Source: QQVM01 sp964544885
GTDB taxonomy: Bacteria; Bacteroidota; Bacteroidia; AKYH767-A; 2013-40CM-41-45
Direction: 5' to 3'
Assembly (NCBI GenBank): GCA_964544885.1
Contig: CAZJDX010000010.1
Location: forward strand, 42,063-106,062
DNA: 64,000 bases
A program made the position numbers and the translations under genes. Below the pieces are notes generated by a model. The model ran no database searches. It saw nothing but the letters and a program-made list of their open reading frames with translations, and was not told where the DNA came from. The number at the start of each line of letters is the position of its first letter. The stretch's first letter is position 1. Positions 9,656 through 19,413 of this stretch are shown here, one piece after another.

Positions 9656-11998
9656 ATGAAAAAATTTTACTTGTTGTTTTTCGGAATTCTGTATTCCCTA
9701 TACCTCCAGGCCCAGACCCTTAATGGTATAATCCCTGACAACGCAACCGTAGGTCAGCAGAACCTCAACACCACGATCACCGCCACAAACCTGTTCCAGA
9801 CCACCTTGTCGCCGGAAGGTAATATCTGGGAAATCAATTTGAAAAAGGGTGCTGCCGTTATCCCTGTCTTTAGTCAGTGGAGCATGCCATTCAGCACTAC
9901 AGTATTAGGTCCTGATTCAGCCGCAACCATAGTGTCCATTCCATTCAACGCGGATACCGGGCTGTATGACCTGGAGCTTACCACATTTGATCCAAACTTT
10001 ATTCTGCCAAACGTCACCTATACGGCTCCCGCAGCATTCACGGTGAATCCGCCTGACGGATATCTGAGCGGTAAGGTTTACAAAGATCTTAATGAAAACG
10101 GAATTTATGATGCTTCTGAACCCGGTATTTCAGGCTATCCGGTAAACTTACAGCCCGGAAATAGATTTCAGTACACGGACGCTCAGGGTAATTACAGTTT
10201 CGGAATGAATAACGGAACGTATGTGATTAGTATAGGAACCCAGGCCTCCCATACCTACGTATTAACTTCAGATTCCTCATCTTACATTGTAACTGTAAGT
10301 AACAATAACACCGGCGCACTTGATTTTGGTTTTGTGGACGGGCTATTATCACTTTCCCCTGCTGTCACTTTTCCCGGCAGTAACCTGAATGCAATAGTAA
10401 CTTCCCGTTCCTTGTTTTTAACCGGAGCCCAACCTTACGGCAATATTACCTATTCCTATTTCCAGCATGTTTCAAATCCCTCCTATCAATATTTGGTTTC
10501 CAATGCCAACTATGTTGTACTCGATTCAAGTACAGTGCATTTGGTTTACCCGGTTCCAACGAATATGCAACCTGGCATCTATAACCTGGTAATCAGAACC
10601 GGAAACTTAAGTTACTATCTTGAAAATGCACTAAGCATTATCCCCGCGCCTTCTTATCTGGAAGGACATTGTTATTTTGATCTCAATAATAACGGGGCTT
10701 TTGATACAGGCGAGCCGCCTGTGGAAAATGTTCGGCTGTATCTGGACCCTGACAGTTCCTTCGCTTTCAGTGATAACTTGGGTAATTTCCGCTTCGGAGC
10801 AGTGCTGGGAAGTCATACCCTGAGCTATAGTCCGATGGCAAGTTCAATTTTTACCCTCACTTCCGCACCATCTTATTCATTCACTAATACAGGCAATCAG
10901 TCTGGCTTTGATTTTGGTTTCCGCTCAAACCTTCCTGACTACACTTGTAATATTATTTTCAGTCCGGCTTTGATGAGATGTAATCAGCAAGTGACTTCCT
11001 ACATCAGTTATCAGAACAAGAGTAATATTCCGGTGGATGGTCTTGTTTATTTTATTCCGGATTCCGGACAAATTTATGTTTCATCGATACCCCCGCATTC
11101 ATCTATCAACGGTGATACGATCTTTTGGAATTTCACGGCTTTGCAACCCATGGAAACAAGACAGATTTCAGTAAAGGTGCAGAACCCGCAAAGCGGAATA
11201 GTAATTATGATTTCGGGAATTAAGGCAGTAGATGGCTTTGGTATTGAACAATTCCATGATACCCTGAACTGGAGCGGAGACATACGATGTGCCTGGGATC
11301 CCAATGATAAAGCTGTAAGCCCGCAGGGAGTTGATGATACACATCACTATACACTCCTTTCTGAGACACTTGAATACCTTATCCGTTTTCAGAATACAGG
11401 AAATGATACAGCGTTCACGGTTATAATCCGGGACACCATAGATGCATCACTTGATCTGAACACCTTTGAACTCATCGCGGCCAGTCATACCGTTCAGGTA
11501 GAGGTGGATCATAACCGGGCTGCCAGCTTTACCTTTAATAATATCTTGCTTGCTGATAGTGTAATTGACGAACCAAACAGTCATGGATTTGTCCGATACA
11601 GAATAAGCCCTAACGCAGGGATTCCTGATCCTACCATCATCGAAAACACCGCCTACATTTATTTCGACCTCAATCCGGCCGTGGTTACCAATACCACCTG
11701 GAACACCATGGTGTTGAATATCCCTGTAGGGTTGGGCGAGGTGATTCGGCTGAATGACGAGCTGAGTTTCTTCCCTAATCCGGTGACGGCAACAGGTTAT
11801 TTCAGTATCAAGAATCCGGATGCCTCCCTGCACCGGCTTGAGATCTTTGATATGAAAGGATCAGGAGTATTTAAAACGGAATCGAACAGCAGTCTGATTG
11901 AATTTGAAAGAGGAGATCTGAAGTCCGGCTTGTACATGTTCCGCTTAGTTAACCAGAGTAATGGGAAAGTTCATACCGGTAAGATCAGTCTTCGATAA
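9656..11998 (+). CDS. Secreted SdrD-B-like/DUF11-like T9SS type A protein
   Basis: Exported surface protein of 780 residues. The N terminus is a signal peptide (basic start, LYLQAQ cleavage). Two SdrD-B/carboxypeptidase-regulatory-like domains follow at ~140-205 (GYLSGKVYKDLNENGIYDAS) and ~340-405 (CYFDLNNNGAFDTGEPP), each with the Asp/Asn-rich calcium-loop pattern D-x-N-x-N-G. Near ~545-690 is a DUF11-like adhesin domain common at the end of these proteins (CAWDPNDKAVSPQG, YLIRFQNTGNDTAF). The last ~80 residues are a T9SS type A tail (FFPNPVTATGYFSI, LKSGLYMFRL). The modules suggest a rod-like adhesive or scaffold protein; no catalytic domain is visible. Transcribed alone and followed by a hairpin terminator. 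Confidence 0.83.
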   Translation: MKKFYLLFFGILYSLYLQAQTLNGIIPDNATVGQQNLNTTITATNLFQTTLSPEGNIWEINLKKGAAVIPVFSQWSMPFSTTVLGPDSAATIVSIPFNADTGLYDLELTTFDPNFILPNVTYTAPAAFTVNPPDGYLSGKVYKDLNENGIYDASEPGISGYPVNLQPGNRFQYTDAQGNYSFGMNNGTYVISIGTQASHTYVLTSDSSSYIVTVSNNNTGALDFGFVDGLLSLSPAVTFPGSNLNAIVTSRSLFLTGAQPYGNITYSYFQHVSNPSYQYLVSNANYVVLDSSTVHLVYPVPTNMQPGIYNLVIRTGNLSYYLENALSIIPAPSYLEGHCYFDLNNNGAFDTGEPPVENVRLYLDPDSSFAFSDNLGNFRFGAVLGSHTLSYSPMASSIFTLTSAPSYSFTNTGNQSGFDFGFRSNLPDYTCNIIFSPALMRCNQQVTSYISYQNKSNIPVDGLVYFIPDSGQIYVSSIPPHSSINGDTIFWNFTALQPMETRQISVKVQNPQSGIVIMISGIKAVDGFGIEQFHDTLNWSGDIRCAWDPNDKAVSPQGVDDTHHYTLLSETLEYLIRFQNTGNDTAFTVIIRDTIDASLDLNTFELIAASHTVQVEVDHNRAASFTFNNILLADSVIDEPNSHGFVRYRISPNAGIPDPTIIENTAYIYFDLNPAVVTNTTWNTMVLNIPVGLGEVIRLNDELSFFPNPVTATGYFSIKNPDASLHRLEIFDMKGSGVFKTESNSSLIEFERGDLKSGLYMFRLVNQSNGKVHTGKISLR

Positions 11999-12017
11999 TT
12001 AAACCGCTCCGGGTTAT

Positions 12018-12053
12018 AGCGCTAATGTGGGTTTACTGCATTGGCGCTTTTTT
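12018..12053 (+). terminator. Rho-independent terminator
   Basis: A 10-bp stem with one G-U type pair (12018-12027 with 12039-12048) followed by a T run to 12053, just after the SdrD-B-like gene. Confidence 0.75.
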
Positions 12054-12112
12054 CTTCCTTCATTGCGGAGGCCTCAGCGATTATTCGTAATTTTATATTC
12101 TAATTTCCGGTG

Positions 12113-14344
12113 ATGCGAATCTTCCTTCTTGCCTGTGTCTTTCTATCAGCCATTGAGTTGCATGCTCAATTGAACTTCAGGCAAAAGACTGACATTCCGG
12201 TGAAGCTTGGCGCACAGACCCTGCAACACCCATGGGCCGGCGGTATCAATTATCCTGTTTTTTCTGAAGTGGATTTCGATCAGGATGGACTGAAGGACCT
12301 CTTCGTTTATGACAGATCATCAAACCGGGCCATGATATTTATTAATACCGGAACCGGAGGAATAAACAGTTACCGCTATGCTCCGGAATATAGCGAACAG
12401 TTGCCGGCTCTGAGAGGATGGGCGCTGTTTTATGATTATAACTGTGATGGTAAATCGGATCTCTTCACTACCGGAATCACAAACAATGGTATCCTGCAGT
12501 TCAGAAATGACTCCCAGCCGGGAAGCCTTCTTTTTACAGCAGTTGATTCAATGATGAAGGCCGACTATGGCGGAGGTACGCCTTCCGGCATCTTTGCCAG
12601 CGGATTCCTGATGCCTCATTTTAATGATATTGATGGCGACGGGGATATGGATGTGCTTGGGCAGCAATTTTTTTGCGTAGGTACCTTTGCCTTCTACAAG
12701 AACATGAGTATGGAGAATTACGGTGTCTGTGATTCATTAAGTAAGTATGTTTTGCAAACGTATGCCTGGGGGAATTTCGCGCTCCGGTCCGGTGCCTATG
12801 AGAATGTTGCGGTAGGACAATTTCATATCACCTGTATGATGGCAACACCGCCGGAAGCTATGTTTGGTTATGAACTGGCACAACAGGATGATACCTATGC
12901 AGGAATATACACCATTGACATTGATGATGACGGAGACATGGAAGCGCTCATAGGCGACAGTGGTGCAAAAAACAGTTTACTTGTGATCAATGGCGGTACA
13001 AGTGCTGTGGCGGATATGGTCTCACAGGATACCCTGTTCCCTTCGTATAATATTCCCTCATCGGTTAGTTATTTCGCCACATATGCTTACCAGGACATCG
13101 ACCATGATGGCGTGAAAGATCTTCTCGTAGGGCATAACGAATTTGAAAATAAAAAGGGAGTATTGCTCTACAGGAATACGGGTACGGATCAACTACCGGT
13201 TTTTGATTTTGTGATGAATGATTTTTTGGTAAACCAGATGATAGATGTGGGAGAAGGCGCTGTTCCTGTTTTCTTCGATGCCAATGCGGATGGACTTAAA
13301 GATCTCGTGATTGGAAATATAAGAAGGACAGATTCGGCTGCGGTTATCAGCCATGGCCTGACACTGTTTCAAAATACAGGAACCCTGAATCAGCCATCAT
13401 TTGAATTTGTATCGGACGACTATGCCGGCCTCTCATCATACCCCATATCCGGTCCGCTGTTTCCCGCCTTTGGTGATCTGGATGCGGATGGTGACATGGA
13501 CCTGTTGTTGGGAATAGAAAGCGGTGAACTTTACAGGTTTGAAAATACAGCCGGTGCAGGGATGCCGGCAAACTTCAGTTTTGTTTCCGCCGGCTTCTAT
13601 GGAATAGATGTCGGTAATTTCGCCTGCCCACAAATCATAGACCTTAACCGGGATGGTAAAAATGATCTGGTGATCGGTGCTAAAAACGGACTGGTTTCGT
13701 ATTTTGAAAATGTGGGAACTCCGGTCTCCCCTTTCTTTCTCGCGCAGCCAAGTATCGATACTCTTGGCGGTATTAATGTTCAGACTCCTTTATATGTGGA
13801 TGGTTATTCGGTTCCGTTTGTGTTTGAAGAAGGTGGTGAATATAAAATGATCGTGTCCTGCATGCGGGGAGATGTTTATCTGTATGGTAATATAGATGGG
13901 AATCTGCAGGGAATTTTTACTCCTGAGGACACTATTCTTTCGAGGTATCAGGGCATAAGGACAGGCTATAACCTAGGCGTGAGTGGCGGAGATATCAATG
14001 GAGATAATCGGACAGATATGCTGCTTGGTTTGTATGGAGGAGGAATTCAGATCTATTTACAGGATACTTCAACCTCCTCGATAACAGAAAGAGGCGACGG
14101 TCCGGTGTTTAACATCTATCCGAATCCTGCAAGCGGGTATTTTGAGGTTCACCTGAATTGTGCGGAACGGATTAATAAGTACAAACTGGTGCTTAGGGAT
14201 TCTTACGGACGGGTGCTTCGCGAAGAAGAAGTTGGAAGCGGGGTTCACCGGATCTTTACGGATAATTTTTCAAAAGGATTGTACTTTGTTACCCTCCGTG
14301 ATGAAGAATTGCAATACACAAAGCGGATTGTAGTGATCAAATGA
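12113..14344 (+). CDS. FG-GAP/VCBS-repeat T9SS type A protein
   Basis: Secreted protein of 743 residues. The frame also has a GTG directly before this ATG (12110), but the ATG fits the signal peptide (RIFLLACVFLSAIELHAQ) best. The body repeats the calcium-binding FG-GAP/VCBS pattern D-x-D-x-D-G: DFDQDGLKDLFV, DYNCDGKSDLF, DIDGDGDMDVL, DIDDDGDMEAL, DIDHDGVKDLLV, DANADGLKDLV, DLDADGDMDLLL, DLNRDGKNDLVIG and DINGDNRTDMLLG. Such repeats build integrin-alpha-like seven-bladed propellers. The C terminus is a T9SS type A domain (NIYPNPASGYFEV, SKGLYFVTL). Probably a surface-exposed adhesion or binding protein. The neighbours are separate transcription units of similar type. Confidence 0.87.
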   Translation: MRIFLLACVFLSAIELHAQLNFRQKTDIPVKLGAQTLQHPWAGGINYPVFSEVDFDQDGLKDLFVYDRSSNRAMIFINTGTGGINSYRYAPEYSEQLPALRGWALFYDYNCDGKSDLFTTGITNNGILQFRNDSQPGSLLFTAVDSMMKADYGGGTPSGIFASGFLMPHFNDIDGDGDMDVLGQQFFCVGTFAFYKNMSMENYGVCDSLSKYVLQTYAWGNFALRSGAYENVAVGQFHITCMMATPPEAMFGYELAQQDDTYAGIYTIDIDDDGDMEALIGDSGAKNSLLVINGGTSAVADMVSQDTLFPSYNIPSSVSYFATYAYQDIDHDGVKDLLVGHNEFENKKGVLLYRNTGTDQLPVFDFVMNDFLVNQMIDVGEGAVPVFFDANADGLKDLVIGNIRRTDSAAVISHGLTLFQNTGTLNQPSFEFVSDDYAGLSSYPISGPLFPAFGDLDADGDMDLLLGIESGELYRFENTAGAGMPANFSFVSAGFYGIDVGNFACPQIIDLNRDGKNDLVIGAKNGLVSYFENVGTPVSPFFLAQPSIDTLGGINVQTPLYVDGYSVPFVFEEGGEYKMIVSCMRGDVYLYGNIDGNLQGIFTPEDTILSRYQGIRTGYNLGVSGGDINGDNRTDMLLGLYGGGIQIYLQDTSTSSITERGDGPVFNIYPNPASGYFEVHLNCAERINKYKLVLRDSYGRVLREEEVGSGVHRIFTDNFSKGLYFVTLRDEELQYTKRIVVIK

Positions 14345-14386
14345 TCTCCTCAGCTGGCTGTCAACGATCCATTCAATATTTTTTTT

Positions 14387-15049
14387 GTGAGTCTTGCCGA
14401 AACACATTTCAATGACATACAGCTGTGTGACAGGATTATCCGGATCGAAACGATTTTAAATCCGGATAAATTGTTTGACGCACTCATTCACCGGCCCGGG
14501 AATGACGAGTCGGTAATGGATGAGCAAATACCCTATTGGGCAGAGTTGTGGCCTTCTTCAATAAGTCTTTCCGATTTTATCATCGGGAATAATGTGATCA
14601 TTCCGGGAATGACAGTACTTGAGATCGGTTGCGGAGCAGGCTTGCCTGGTATTGTTGCAGGCCAGCTTGGCGCCAATGTCATCTTTAGCGATTACCTCGA
14701 TGATGCGCTGGAACTGGCTGAAAGAAACTGGAATAATACTAATGCCGGGAAGGCGACTTTTCTTAAAATGGACTGGAGAAAACCTGTATCCGATCTCATT
14801 CCGGATCTGATTCTTGCCTCAGACATTGCCTATGAACGCAAATCATTTCCATCGCTTATCAATGCATTCAAGATATTAGCAGGACCAAAGTCTGAAATTA
14901 TTCTCTCGGAACCCGGCCGTGAATTTGCGCGGGACTTTATTTCAACTCTTCCTGACTTCGGTTTCAGCTTCCATAGCTCCCTGCATGAAGTGCTTTTCAA
15001 GGGTCACCGGTATAAAATTCACATTCACCGGATAAAAAGACCGGCATAA
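14387..15049 (+). CDS. Class I SAM methyltransferase, METTL21/Methyltransf_16-like
   Basis: Cytoplasmic protein of 220 residues, read from a GTG at 14387; the next ATG would remove ~43 residues including family-typical sequence. The segment IPYWAELWPSSISL before the SAM fold is typical of the lysine-methyltransferase-like family (METTL21, ETF-beta methyltransferase). Motif I is LEIGCGAGLPGIVAG and the acidic end of strand beta-2 is IFSDYLDDAL. The post-I segment DWRKP and the motif DLILASDIAYE follow. It is likely a protein-lysine methyltransferase, but the substrate cannot be told. It starts 42 bases after the VCBS gene and could be co-transcribed. It differs from all neighbours in being intracellular. 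Confidence 0.75.
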   Translation: MSLAETHFNDIQLCDRIIRIETILNPDKLFDALIHRPGNDESVMDEQIPYWAELWPSSISLSDFIIGNNVIIPGMTVLEIGCGAGLPGIVAGQLGANVIFSDYLDDALELAERNWNNTNAGKATFLKMDWRKPVSDLIPDLILASDIAYERKSFPSLINAFKILAGPKSEIILSEPGREFARDFISTLPDFGFSFHSSLHEVLFKGHRYKIHIHRIKRPA

Positions 15050-15281
15050 GCGAGATTCAAATTGTCATTACCAATATGTGATTCCCTGAAATCAGCACGA
15101 TTTCAAAGCTGGAAACAGGTAAAAATGATGCTATAAAAGGGTATACTACTATCAATATTATATAATTTTGTGAATTGATAAGATAAACAGAGCCAGAGGT
15201 TTAATTTTTGTAAGGATTTTGAAAGAAAGGAGGCTTAATTGAATTAACCGCTTTTGTATCCCTGCGTTTCTAGAACACATA

Positions 15282-18200
15282 ATGAAAACCATGAAAAAAT
15301 TTTTAAGGACGTTCCTCTTGATTTCTCTATCAACGCTGATAACAGATGCTCTCTATGGACAAACTTATCAATGGGTAAAGTATGGAAAGTCTCAGGGTTT
15401 TGAATATGGAAACGATATTACTACCGATGATACAGGTAATGTTTATGTAGTCGGGCAATACGAATACACCACGAATTTTGGCGGAGTGAATCTGGTTTCT
15501 GCCGGTCAACATGATATTTTCATTGCGAAGTATGCTCCGGATGGAACCTTGCGCTGGGTTCGCAGTGCCGGTGGCCCTGAAGGCGACGCCGGATCTTCGA
15601 TCGGTGTGGATGCAGCAGGAAATATTTACATCACCGGCGAATTCGAAAAAACAGCAAAGTTCACACCAGTTGACAGCATCACTTCGAGTTCTTCGAACAA
15701 CAATATTTTTGTTGCTAAGTACAATAACAGCGGTGTTTTTCAGTGGGTAAAGAAACTTGGAAGCTCTTCAGACGGACGTGGAAGGGCTATAGCGGTTGAT
15801 GCTAATGGTTATTCCTATGTATCAGGAGGGTTTTCGGGTACAACAAATTTTGGAGGAGTTAATCTGAGCTCCAGCGGTAGCCAGGATATTTTTATCGCGA
15901 AATATACCCCAGCCGGAAATCTGGTATGGGCAAAGAAAGCAGGCGGTAACCGCGATGACAGAGGTCGTGATATTACCCTGGATAAGCTTGGAAATGTAAT
16001 CCTGGCTGCAACATTTACGCTGTCCGCCAATTTTTCAGGTACCAATGTGAGTGATGGAACAGGTAGTTTGATGAGCGGAGCGGTAGTCAAATACGACACT
16101 TCGGGAACTCTGAAATGGGTCAGAAGGATAGGCGGATGTTGTGATACCACAAGAGCTTATGGTCCGACAACCGACGAATTCGGGAATGTTTATGTTACAG
16201 GATATTTTACCGGACAAACCAATGTAGGAAGTATCACACTGAATGGAAGCGGAAACACGGACGCTTTCATAGCTAAATACGATGCGAATGGAAACGCAGA
16301 ATGGGCTAAAAAGTATGGGGGAGCCTATGAGGACTATGGTAATGGATCCGCCACCGATACACGGCGACAATTGGTGTTTTTTACAGGAATGTTTGATTAC
16401 CGCGCCGATTTTGATTCGGTAAATATTTTCAGTGCAGGGAACAGGGATTCATGGGTAACAGCCGTGGATTATGACGGAAATCTTAAATGGCTTAGAATTG
16501 CCGGAGGCAGTGGCCGGGATGCAGGCTATGCGATTGCAACAGATACATCAGGTAACGTATATCATACAGGTTTTACGAACGATACTGCTTACTTCGGGAC
16601 ATATTCAGTACAAGGGTATCCTCTGGCGGATTATTTCGTCGCAAAACTTTCACCTGCCGTAGAAACTTCTCCCAGTGTCGCCTCAAGCCTGCTGAATGCT
16701 TCGGTTATCAATTGCAATGACGTTCAACTGGTATGGAATTCCGGCAATGGCGCAAATCGGCTTGTGATAGCCCGTGCCGGTTCAACCGTGAATGCTTTCC
16801 CTGTTGATGGAACCGGATATTCAGCTAACCCGGTTTTCGGTTCAGGTTCTGATCTGGGCAACGGAAATTTTATTGTTTATAATGGTTCAGGAAATTCAGC
16901 GGTCGTAAGCGGATTGAGTCCCGGAATCACCTATTATTTTACTGTCATTGAATATAACGGGAATAACCTCTTTGCCAACTATTACACTCAGAATGCTCCG
17001 GGTGCGAATGTTCTGGCAAACAGTTTTGCCATCGCAGCTAACTCAAGTCAGGGTGGAATTTGTCAGGGCGCCTCAACCACCCTTACCGCTTCAGGCAATG
17101 CCGTTTCGTTTTCATGGTCACCTACAACCGGTCTCAGTGCCAGCACAGGTTCAAGTGTGACTGCGCAACCTTCGCAAAGCACCACCTATACCGTCACAGG
17201 AACCAATGGCAGCGGCTGCCAGGCATCTACTATGGTAAGCGTCACTGTACTCCCTTCACCCGGAGTACTATTCTCCACGCTGGCGGCCACCTGCATCAAC
17301 TCGCCTTCCTTCACTCTCAGTGGAGGAGCGCCGTCCGGAGGTACATACAGCGGAATCGGAGTGAGCGGCGGGATGTTTAATCCGGCGCTTGCAGGCTTGG
17401 GATCACATATCATTACGTATTCATATACCGCCAGCAACGGTTGCCAGAGCAGTGATACTTCCGTCCAGCATGTAAGCAATCCTCCTCAGACAAGTCTGGC
17501 CGCCTTCGCCCCAGTCTGCCAGTCTGCTCCTTCCTTCACGCTTACCGGAGGAACACCTGCAGGTGGTGTATACAGTGGTCCCGGAGTAACTTCGAATCAG
17601 TTTTCCCCTGCCGTAGCAGGAAGCGGTACACATACCATCACCTACACCTATACGGTTGGTACTTGTACTTCATCCTCAACAGCGAGCATTACGGTTAATC
17701 CCGCACCCTCAGTTTCACTTTCTGCTTTCAGCCCCGTCTGTCAGATCACTCCGGCATTTTCACTTAGCGGAGGCACACCATCCGGAGGAACCTATTCCGG
17801 ACCCGGAGTAAGTAACGGAGTCTTCAACCCGTCGCTTGCAGGTTTGGGAACGCATACTATCAGCTACAGTATCACCAGCGGAGGATGTTCCAATACAGCT
17901 ACATCAACCATACTGGTTCAGTCTTCACCTCAGGTCAGCTTTTCGGCCCTGCCGGATCTATGTGCAAACGCGTCTCCTTTAGTCCTCAACGGAGGTTCAC
18001 CTGCGGGAGGAACCTATAGCGGAAGCGGTGTCAGCAACGGTCAGTTCAATCCCGCTGCGGTAGGACCCGGAACCTATACGATCACCTATTCCTACAATGC
18101 GGGGAGCGGATGTTCAGGCACTGCTCAACAAAGCATTACTGTTAAAAGTATTCCGTCAGTATCACTAAGCCCTTTTAGTCCGGTTTGTGTCAACGGATCT

Positions 18201-19307
18201 CCGGTTGCGCTTTCCGGTGGTTCACCCGGGGGTGGTGTTTATAGCGGTACGGGTGTAAACAACGGTGTGTTTAATCCCAATGTGGGCGTTGGAAATTTCC
18301 CCATCACCTATACAGTCACCGGCGCGAACGCCTGTGCTGCGGGAGCTACTCAGAATCTTGAAGTGAAGCCTTTGCCTTCAGTCAGCCTCGGCTTCTTCAC
18401 GCCTATGTGTACTAACAGCGGATCTTTGACCTTGAGCGGAGGAAGTCCATCCGGAGGTATCTATAGCGGAACAGGAGTGAGTGGTGGTATTTTTACTCCT
18501 TCAATGGGACCAGGCACTTATCTGATCACCTATACTTACAGTGATGCATTCAACTGCAGTGCATCAGTCTCCAATCCGGTACAGGTAAATCCTGCACCTT
18601 CAGTTTATCTGTCTGCACAGAGTCCGCTTTGTTCCAACACCTCTGCCGTTCCCCTTCAGGGTGGTTCACCAGCCGGCGGTAGCTACAGCGGAACCGGTGT
18701 GAATAACGGGATGTTTTCTCCCGTAAACGGTTCAGGAAATTACGCGATCACCTATACTTATACTGATATCAATTCCTGTTCAGGAGCGCAGTCAGTGAAC
18801 CTTACAGTATTTCCATCCCCTGAGGTGGATCTGGGAATGGATACGGTAGTTTGTGCAGATGCAATGATAACATTGCAAGTCAGTTCCACCTTTAGTACCG
18901 TGAATTGGTCTGATGGAAGTGCGTCTAGCTCGATTCAGCTGGATAGTGCGGGAGTAGGGATGAATTCCTTGCCTGTCACGGTTACGGTCAGTAATTCTTC
19001 CGGTTGTATAGACCGAGACACCATTATTATCACTTTCGACGTTTGCGCGGGAATTGAAAATGAAATCAGGCAGTCAATGCCAGGTGTTTATATTTATCCA
19101 AACCCGTTTATCAGTACTGTAAAATTATTCTGTGAACGACCGGTGAATGTGAAAATTTTCGACGTCAGTGGCAGAATGCTGGAAAAGAAAGACGCAGTGA
19201 GTGGGGTGATGGAAACCGGAATGGACCTAAGTCCGGGAACGTATTTTGTGGAAGTCAGCGGGAACGGTTTCAGAAAAGTATTTCATGTTATAAAAGCTAA
19301 CCGTTAG
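15282..19307 (+). CDS. SBBP propeller plus Ig-repeat T9SS type A protein
   Basis: Giant exported protein of 1,341 residues. After a signal peptide (KKFLRTFLLISLSTLITDA) there are seven SBBP propeller units (~25-460), each marked by a Trp strand (QWVK, RWVR, QWVK, VWAK, KWVR, EWAK, KWLR) and a G-N-x-Y-V/I-T-G loop. A fibronectin-III-like segment (~470-580) follows. Then come an Ig-like unit and seven near-identical Ig-like repeats of ~74 residues (~657-1177), and a T9SS type A tail (YIYPNPFISTVKLF, SPGTYFVEV). This is the usual plan of a filamentous surface adhesin: propeller head, stalk, anchor. Two in-frame starts (15282, 15291) are possible. I see no partner gene. Confidence 0.87.
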   Translation: MKTMKKFLRTFLLISLSTLITDALYGQTYQWVKYGKSQGFEYGNDITTDDTGNVYVVGQYEYTTNFGGVNLVSAGQHDIFIAKYAPDGTLRWVRSAGGPEGDAGSSIGVDAAGNIYITGEFEKTAKFTPVDSITSSSSNNNIFVAKYNNSGVFQWVKKLGSSSDGRGRAIAVDANGYSYVSGGFSGTTNFGGVNLSSSGSQDIFIAKYTPAGNLVWAKKAGGNRDDRGRDITLDKLGNVILAATFTLSANFSGTNVSDGTGSLMSGAVVKYDTSGTLKWVRRIGGCCDTTRAYGPTTDEFGNVYVTGYFTGQTNVGSITLNGSGNTDAFIAKYDANGNAEWAKKYGGAYEDYGNGSATDTRRQLVFFTGMFDYRADFDSVNIFSAGNRDSWVTAVDYDGNLKWLRIAGGSGRDAGYAIATDTSGNVYHTGFTNDTAYFGTYSVQGYPLADYFVAKLSPAVETSPSVASSLLNASVINCNDVQLVWNSGNGANRLVIARAGSTVNAFPVDGTGYSANPVFGSGSDLGNGNFIVYNGSGNSAVVSGLSPGITYYFTVIEYNGNNLFANYYTQNAPGANVLANSFAIAANSSQGGICQGASTTLTASGNAVSFSWSPTTGLSASTGSSVTAQPSQSTTYTVTGTNGSGCQASTMVSVTVLPSPGVLFSTLAATCINSPSFTLSGGAPSGGTYSGIGVSGGMFNPALAGLGSHIITYSYTASNGCQSSDTSVQHVSNPPQTSLAAFAPVCQSAPSFTLTGGTPAGGVYSGPGVTSNQFSPAVAGSGTHTITYTYTVGTCTSSSTASITVNPAPSVSLSAFSPVCQITPAFSLSGGTPSGGTYSGPGVSNGVFNPSLAGLGTHTISYSITSGGCSNTATSTILVQSSPQVSFSALPDLCANASPLVLNGGSPAGGTYSGSGVSNGQFNPAAVGPGTYTITYSYNAGSGCSGTAQQSITVKSIPSVSLSPFSPVCVNGSPVALSGGSPGGGVYSGTGVNNGVFNPNVGVGNFPITYTVTGANACAAGATQNLEVKPLPSVSLGFFTPMCTNSGSLTLSGGSPSGGIYSGTGVSGGIFTPSMGPGTYLITYTYSDAFNCSASVSNPVQVNPAPSVYLSAQSPLCSNTSAVPLQGGSPAGGSYSGTGVNNGMFSPVNGSGNYAITYTYTDINSCSGAQSVNLTVFPSPEVDLGMDTVVCADAMITLQVSSTFSTVNWSDGSASSSIQLDSAGVGMNSLPVTVTVSNSSGCIDRDTIIITFDVCAGIENEIRQSMPGVYIYPNPFISTVKLFCERPVNVKIFDVSGRMLEKKDAVSGVMETGMDLSPGTYFVEVSGNGFRKVFHVIKANR
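17252..18810 (+). repeat. Seven tandem Ig-like repeats (~222 bp each)
   Basis: In-frame coding repeat. Each unit of ~74 residues carries the core S-GG-x-P-x-GG-x-Y-S-G-x-G-V, a following F-x-P, then I-T-Y-x-Y/I. Nearly every unit has one Cys near its start and one near its end, which would form a disulfide in the exported protein. The units differ in third-codon positions, so the array is diverged, not freshly amplified. Confidence 0.85.
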
Positions 19308-19413
19308 CCGGTCGCTTTTCACACGATACCTGTGAATTTATAATTAAGGGTTGATTCTTATCTGAATTGATCAGGTAGATAATCATCTTTTATGCGGTTG
19401 ACATCGGTGATTT

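Noticed and set aside
17252..18810. Direct repeats considered as a CRISPR-like array
   Set aside because: The units are ~222 bases, fully coding, in frame and without spacers.
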